A program made the translations under genes and the position numbers. Of a DNA stretch of 11,655 bases, positions 7,782-11,655 are shown in pieces. A model generated the notes under the pieces. It ran no database searches and was not told where the DNA came from. It was given only the letters and a program-made list of their open reading frames with translations. How positions within the stretch are numbered: the first letter of the stretch is position 1; each line of letters opens with the position of its first letter. Origin of the DNA: Desulfamplus sp. (GTDB lineage Bacteria > Desulfobacterota > Desulfobacteria > Desulfobacterales > Desulfobacteraceae); NCBI GenBank assembly GCA_015232935.1, contig JADFYT010000047.1:1-11655 (forward strand). The letters are read 5' to 3'.

Positions 7782-7809
7782 GACAGGATTGTGCAATCAT
7801 AATCCTGTC
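7782..7809. repeat. Second hairpin with the ACAGGATT/AATCCTGT motif
   Basis: A 12-bp stem with one G-U pair, GACAGGATTGTG (7782-7793) against CATAATCCTGTC (7798-7809), closes on a CAAT tetraloop. It begins 6 nt after the GC-rich hairpin. The arm sequence resembles ATCCTGT-type motifs that I recall as common intergenic repeats in several phyla, which would make it a dispersed element; that part is recall and has not been searched. No T-run follows. Confidence 0.65.
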
Positions 7810-7852
7810 AAGAATCAAATCAGAAAAGATCATACTCAAACCTTTTAGCCAT

Positions 7853-7858
7853 AAGGAG
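7853..7858 (+). promoter_or_regulatory. Ribosome binding site that fixes the substrate-binding protein start
   Basis: AAGGAG lies 6 nt before the ATG at 7865-7867. The frame is open upstream to a TTG at 7709, but an early start would run through the two hairpins and put about 50 residues ahead of the signal peptide. The ATG at 7865 gives a standard secretion signal. Confidence 0.8.
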
Positions 7859-7864
7859 CAGAAT

Positions 7865-9541
7865 ATGTTTTTCAACAGGCAACATAGAATCAACAGGCGA
7901 TATAGATGTAATTTTTTTGCTCTTGCCGGAGTTGTGCTGTTCTGGTTTGCGGTTATGCTTCTTGGGACCTGGCATTATAGAGCTTATGCCGAAGAGGCTG
8001 CCCTTGCTGAGCCCGAGTCAGGAGACAAATTTGTTGCGACAGGAGGCGAACTTGTCACAAGTCTTTATGCCACACCACTCCATTTGAATCCGGCTATTCA
8101 GTCCGGCCTGGCTACAGCTTTTCCAGGATCCCAGATCTTTGCCGGCCTTCTCAGGTTTGATAATGACTGGAACCCGCACCCATATCTTGCACAAAAATGG
8201 GAAATCTCCAGAGATGGTCTGTCAGTTACGCTCAATCTTGCAAAAAATGCCGTGTTTCACGATGGAAAGCCTGTTACATCTGAGGATGTGGCCTTTTCCA
8301 TAATGACAGTAAAGGCCTTGCATCCATTTAAATCCATGATGGCTCCCGTGGAGACAGTAGATACTCCTGATCCCCACACTGCTGTAATTCGGCTTGAGAA
8401 ACCCCATCCAGCCATTTTGCTTGCCATGTCTTCGGCTCTTCTTCCTATTCTTCCAAAACATGTTTATGGAAGTGTGGACAAGGTGCCAGATCACCCCGCA
8501 AACAAAACTCCCATAGGCTCTGGCCCCTTTAAGCTGGAGGCTTTTATTCCTGACAAAGAGATTCGGCTTGTAAAAAACAGCCAGTTTTTTATCAAAGGCC
8601 GTCCCTATCTGGATCGCCTGATCATCAAGATTATACGAAATACCATGGAAGAGAGCCTTGGCATGGAGACAGGTGAAATTCAGATGATGGCAAGTTTTCA
8701 GGATTTGAATGAACTGAATTACCTGACGAGTCTGGATAAACTTGTGGTAATAAAAAATGCCTTTAAAGGCATTGGCCCAATATACTGGTTGGCATTTAAC
8801 CTTCAAAAAAAACCGTTCAATGATGTTCGGGTCAGAAAAGCCTTTGCGTACGCTATTGATCGCAAGTTTATAGTCAACTCTATTTTTAAAGGACGACCAT
8901 CCATTGAGACAGGTCCAATTTCATCTACCAACCCTTTTTACTCATCAGAGGTGAATTTGTATGAACAGGATTTTGAAAAAGCGAACCAGCTTCTGGACGA
9001 GGCGGGATATCCCCGTGATGCAGCAGGAAAACGGTTTCCCTTTAACATTACATATCTGCCTGAAAAATCAGGGTTTAACCGGAAAATCACTGAGTACCTG
9101 GCTCATGTCTTTTTAAGAAACCTTGGGGTAGATGGCGGCATTGAACACCCTGAAGATTTCAATAAATGGGTACAGAAGGTCTCAAACTGGGATTTTGATG
9201 TAACCCTGGATGATGTTTTTAACTGGGGAGATCCGGTTATAGGTGTTCATAGAACCTATCTTGGTTCCAATATCAGAAAAGGCGTTATATGGTCAAACAC
9301 CCAGGGGTACCGCAATCCCGATGTAGATACACTTCTTGAGCAGGCAGGTTCCGAGCTTGATTTTGGAAAACGGTACGCTCTTTACAAAAAATTTCAGCAG
9401 ATCATCATGGATGATGTTCCTTTATACCCGCTTTTCCAGCCGTTTTTTGCAATCGCCCATGACAAGAGGCTTGGCGGTACCAATCAAAGCATCTGGGGAA
9501 TCATGTCTCCTTTGGATACGGTATATTGGAAAGAGAAATAA
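7865..9541 (+). CDS. ABC transporter substrate-binding protein, family 5 (peptide/nickel type)
   Basis: A 558-residue exported binding protein. The N-terminus is basic (RQHRINRRYR) and is followed by a hydrophobic core at about residues 17-34. A likely signal peptidase I site is AYA|EE at about 42/43; there is no lipobox, so it is probably periplasmic rather than a lipoprotein. The mature part follows SBP_bac_5 order: an opening strand with HLNPAIQSG, then FAGLLRFD, YLAQKWEISRDGLSVTLNL, VFHDGKPVTSEDVAFS, PIGSGPFKL and the hinge signature VRVRKAFAYAIDRK from about 321, ending near LYPLFQPFF. Proteins of this family capture oligopeptides, nickel complexes, opines or sugars, and the ligand cannot be told from sequence alone. 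No permease or ATPase gene is adjacent: the next gene runs the opposite way. It either serves a transporter encoded elsewhere or has a stand-alone sensing role. Confidence 0.92.
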   Translation: MFFNRQHRINRRYRCNFFALAGVVLFWFAVMLLGTWHYRAYAEEAALAEPESGDKFVATGGELVTSLYATPLHLNPAIQSGLATAFPGSQIFAGLLRFDNDWNPHPYLAQKWEISRDGLSVTLNLAKNAVFHDGKPVTSEDVAFSIMTVKALHPFKSMMAPVETVDTPDPHTAVIRLEKPHPAILLAMSSALLPILPKHVYGSVDKVPDHPANKTPIGSGPFKLEAFIPDKEIRLVKNSQFFIKGRPYLDRLIIKIIRNTMEESLGMETGEIQMMASFQDLNELNYLTSLDKLVVIKNAFKGIGPIYWLAFNLQKKPFNDVRVRKAFAYAIDRKFIVNSIFKGRPSIETGPISSTNPFYSSEVNLYEQDFEKANQLLDEAGYPRDAAGKRFPFNITYLPEKSGFNRKITEYLAHVFLRNLGVDGGIEHPEDFNKWVQKVSNWDFDVTLDDVFNWGDPVIGVHRTYLGSNIRKGVIWSNTQGYRNPDVDTLLEQAGSELDFGKRYALYKKFQQIIMDDVPLYPLFQPFFAIAHDKRLGGTNQSIWGIMSPLDTVYWKEK

Positions 9542-9547
9542 TAAACG

Positions 9548-9715
9548 ATGCCGCCTCCTTCGTTAGACCTCCTGCAGAACTCGTTTTTGATCCAGTATTA
9601 TCAAGGAGTAAATCCGGTTTTGCGGGAAGTCTATTTAGCAGGTCATGTACGCACTACCCTCAGCCACAGCCTGAAGCCTTACACATGCGAAGCCCAGGCA
9701 AGGTCAAATGCCTGA
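9548..9715 (+). CDS. Possible small protein of 55 residues
   Basis: An ATG at 9548, 6 nt after the stop of the substrate-binding protein gene, opens a 55-codon frame to TGA at 9713-9715. It begins MPPPSLDLLQNSFLIQYYQ and continues through NPVLREVYLAGHVRTTLS, a composition that reads like a folded helix rather than random translation. It overlaps the 3' end of the convergent minus-strand gene by 37 bp. There is no good Shine-Dalgarno (only GGAAAGAG about 11 nt upstream), and I recognise no family. It could also be a remnant of a larger gene or chance. A second open frame covers the same DNA, which lowers confidence. Confidence 0.28.
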   Translation: MPPPSLDLLQNSFLIQYYQGVNPVLREVYLAGHVRTTLSHSLKPYTCEAQARSNA

Positions 9716-11436
9716 TCATTGTCATTCAGGTTGGTGACAATAAGTGATGGCGTGATCCATGCCTGATCATCAAATTCACTCTTGTCGGCAATCTTGATGG
9801 TCGGGTAGGCGGTCTGGCGGGCGATCTTCTTGACGGTCAGGAACCTTGTGCCGTTCTCCCCTGAAGCTATGCGGGTAAACGCAAGATGCAGAACATTGTT
9901 TCTCTGGGCCGCTTTCTGGTAATTCTCGAAATCCTCCATGTTGTACTGCCTTCCGGGCAGGATCTCCATCCGTTGAACCCCACGGGTATCAACATCAAGG
10001 GATATGTAGTATTTGTGTTCGTCAAAATCTATCTCATATCCATCGTAAAGGGTATAGACATTGCCAAGTATTGTTATGAGCTTCTCAAAATTTTCGATCT
10101 TTTTGGCATATCTTTCACCCTCTTCATTTTTTCCGACATGGTAGTAATCCGCCATGAAAAGACAGTGCTCGGGCAGCAGAAGCAGGGTCTTTTTATTGAA
10201 TTCCCTGAGTATGTATCTTGAGATTATGTCACGGATTTTTGGTGCTCTTGTAGGTCTGCCGGATATAAGAAAATAGATGCCATCAAGACATTTCTCTTTT
10301 CTCCATTCACTTAACAGGGCATACTGCTTTCCAAACAGAAGCTCCAGGAATTTGCCAAACTCCTTTTCAATAAACCTGTCACTCTCCCACCATTTTTCCT
10401 CGTCATCTTCATGCCGGCTCTCCTTGAAGATATCCGCAAAATACTCTCCGGCCTTTTTTTCGGAAAAAGACTCCTTTCTCTTGAGGGTTGTTGTAATACC
10501 AAGATCAGGATCGTTGAAAGATCGCATCAGAAGAATGCTGGCATCAGTGGTAAGCCCCCCTATATCCACATGACACACCACAAAATTGAGATCTTTTTTC
10601 TCCTCCTGACCCGTACGCTTCTGGGAGAAAAGTGAAGCCACATCTTTGAGGTCAGGGATTCTGTCCTTTTCACACGAGAGATCCCAGAACGGCATCAGCT
10701 TGATAAGGTTCAGAAAGTACAGCTCACAGGCTCCGCTCTCATCTGCTGATATATTTATAAAGGTCTTTTTAAGGCTTCGCAGGTTTGCAGGGAAAAGCTG
10801 CTTCCATTTTTTATGGGTTAGGAACTCCATGCATACCGAGTAGATATTTTCCCGATATCCGGCTCTGAGATTTTCAATAAAAAGATCCGGTACCGTAACC
10901 CTGATTTCAGTGATAACCGGAATCGCAGGGCCGTTCCAGGGTCTTCCCTCGACAGGCTCGGTAATATATTTAAAGCTCTCTTCAAGCACCTTTTTAATGT
11001 AGAGTCGAAACTGGGGAACAGCCCCTTTATATGCGGCAAACTTGCCTGCAAATACAGACTTGGCACTTTTGACAATCTGGCTGTTGGCAACCGTGATATC
11101 TTCAAAATTATCAATAAACGAGAAATCGCGCTCATCTCCGGAAGGTGGATTTATAAAGGCTGACGGAAATCCTCCTCCACTGATCTGGCCATTCCGGTAA
11201 TGCACAACATACTTCCAGGTGTCGGTGATTTTTTCTCTGCCATAACAGCAGGGCCAACAGAGTACCGATGTTCTGTAGGAGCCAAAGTCAACAAAAAGTA
11301 TGTACTCCTCATGGTTATTAAGATCTCTTGGGGTTCTTCCGGCAATTGTCTCATAATAGAGCCTGTTGTCATCTTCGAGTTCCAGATGGAACTCATCGTC
11401 AGTCTGTTTGTTGCGTCTGAAAAAATTAAAAATCAT
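9679..11436 (-). CDS. Actin/Hsp70-fold ATPase-like protein of unknown function
   Basis: A 585-residue protein, counted from the ATG at 11436, which has GGAGAG 7 nt upstream. A GTG at 11454 in the same frame is possible but lacks a ribosome binding site. Three motifs in the right order mark the actin/Hsp70/sugar-kinase nucleotide fold: phosphate-1 VDFGSYRTS around D50, phosphate-2 HVDIGGLTTDAS around D291, and an adenosine-type motif LISGRPTRAPKIRDII around 392-395. There is no signal peptide or clear membrane segment; the N-terminus is charged (NFFRRNKQTDDEF). The GRP(S/T) adenosine motif recalls the SrfB group of Hsp70-like proteins, but the length is well short of SrfB and I do not claim membership. 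Substrate and partners are unknown: it could be a filament-forming actin homologue, a chaperone-like ATPase or a regulatory kinase-fold protein. It is transcribed alone, convergent to the substrate-binding protein gene and separated from the next minus-strand gene by a terminator. Confidence 0.72.
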   Translation of the reverse strand: MIFNFFRRNKQTDDEFHLELEDDNRLYYETIAGRTPRDLNNHEEYILFVDFGSYRTSVLCWPCCYGREKITDTWKYVVHYRNGQISGGGFPSAFINPPSGDERDFSFIDNFEDITVANSQIVKSAKSVFAGKFAAYKGAVPQFRLYIKKVLEESFKYITEPVEGRPWNGPAIPVITEIRVTVPDLFIENLRAGYRENIYSVCMEFLTHKKWKQLFPANLRSLKKTFINISADESGACELYFLNLIKLMPFWDLSCEKDRIPDLKDVASLFSQKRTGQEEKKDLNFVVCHVDIGGLTTDASILLMRSFNDPDLGITTTLKRKESFSEKKAGEYFADIFKESRHEDDEEKWWESDRFIEKEFGKFLELLFGKQYALLSEWRKEKCLDGIYFLISGRPTRAPKIRDIISRYILREFNKKTLLLLPEHCLFMADYYHVGKNEEGERYAKKIENFEKLITILGNVYTLYDGYEIDFDEHKYYISLDVDTRGVQRMEILPGRQYNMEDFENYQKAAQRNNVLHLAFTRIASGENGTRFLTVKKIARQTAYPTIKIADKSEFDDQAWITPSLIVTNLNDNDQAFDLAWASHV

Positions 11437-11443
11437 TGTGTTG

Positions 11444-11449
11444 CTCTCC
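11444..11449 (-). promoter_or_regulatory. Ribosome binding site choosing the ATG at 11436
   Basis: On the minus strand GGAGAG precedes the ATG at 11436 by 7 nt. It falls inside the alternative six-residue extension that would start at the GTG at 11454, which argues for the ATG. Confidence 0.6.
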
Positions 11450-11497
11450 GGCACTGCTTCAAAAAAAACATCTGTATTTTTTCCGAATAGACTATTT

Positions 11498-11525
11498 AAA
11501 AAAAAGCACCGGTTATCAGGTGCTT
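11498..11525 (-). terminator. Intrinsic terminator of the minus-strand gene at the right edge
   Basis: Read on the minus strand, AAGCACC (11525-11519), an 8-nt loop and GGTGCTT (11510-11504) form a perfect 7-bp stem, followed by further T residues to 11498 (eight in a row counting the last two of the stem). It lies 40 bp beyond the stop codon at 11566-11568, so it ends the transcript of the partial gene to the right and separates it from the actin-like gene. Confidence 0.85.
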
Positions 11526-11565
11526 ATAATGTTGTTTTTAAAAATATCAAAATTTTATCACAAAT

Positions 11566-11655
11566 TTATGACCTTACCCCAAAAACATCAACATCACCTC
11601 TTATCACAGCATTGGGAACATAAAGCTCTGCACTGTTCATTATAATGTAGGGCAG
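11566..11655 (-). CDS. C-terminal end of an unidentified protein (partial)
   Basis: On the minus strand the frame entering at 11655 is open for 29 codons and stops with TAA at 11566-11568. It includes NSAELYVPNAVIRGDVDVFG and ends VRS. A well-formed terminator 40 bp beyond the stop supports this as a real gene end. The fragment is too short to assign a family. Overlapping plus-strand open frames here have no start signals and read poorly. Confidence 0.6.
   Translation of the reverse strand: MPYIIMNSAELYVPNAVIRGDVDVFGVRS

Noticed and set aside
7709..7864. N-terminal extension of the substrate-binding protein from a TTG at 7709.
   Set aside because: The extension would be translated from two hairpins and would bury the signal peptide; the ATG at 7865 has AAGGAG at proper spacing.
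9708..9770. Twelve-base direct repeat ATGCCTGATCAT at 9708-9719 and 9759-9770.
   Set aside because: Both copies encode DQA-containing segments of the actin-like protein C-terminus, and the flanks do not match. Coincidental codon reuse is the simpler explanation.
11521..11555. Minus-strand promoter-like pair TTGATA, 16 nt, TATAAG upstream of the actin-like gene.
   Set aside because: The region is very A/T rich, and transcription would begin within the terminator hairpin at 11498-11525. I do not trust it as a promoter.

Overview
The window looks like a chromosomal segment of an anaerobic or metabolically versatile Gram-negative bacterium of moderate G+C. I would guess a Desulfobacterota (deltaproteobacterial) relative, from the gene styles: a receiver-fused PPDK_N-type protein, an NADP-type glutamate dehydrogenase, and long hydrophilic loop insertions in otherwise conserved enzymes. 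That placement is inference; the window holds no rRNA, tRNA or other marker that settles it. I see no mobile element, phage gene, CRISPR array or RNA gene.

Layout. Positions 1-144 are the 3' end of thrS (+). A single-HMA Cu+ P1B-type ATPase, copA (180-2651, +), follows after 35 bp. Next come three imperfect tandem repeats of 51-54 bp (2646-2800) that begin inside the copA stop codon. A 1150-residue protein (2815-6267, +) then carries a decayed receiver domain, a canonical receiver domain and a PPDK_N-type ATP-binding module, but no phosphohistidine or PEP-utilising domain. It is followed by gdhA (6329-7696, +), two hairpins, and an orphan peptide/nickel-type substrate-binding protein (7865-9541, +). 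Converging on it from the right is a 585-residue actin/Hsp70-fold ATPase of unrecognised family (9679-11436, -). A strong minus-strand terminator (11498-11525) and the last 29 codons of an unknown minus-strand gene (11566-11655) close the window.

How the genes relate. The five plus-strand genes run in one direction with gaps of 35-168 bp, so partial co-transcription is possible, but they do not form an obvious pathway: tRNA charging, copper export, an ATP-dependent regulator-like enzyme, ammonium assimilation and solute uptake. The most intriguing functional candidates are the receiver/PPDK_N fusion and the actin-like ATPase.

The most unusual sequence-level signal is a set of in-frame short tandem DNA repeats (18 or 21 bp) inside hydrophilic loop insertions of two unrelated enzymes. 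The 51/54-bp intergenic array, also multiples of three, lies between the same two genes. This suggests local repeat expansion acts on both coding and non-coding DNA here.
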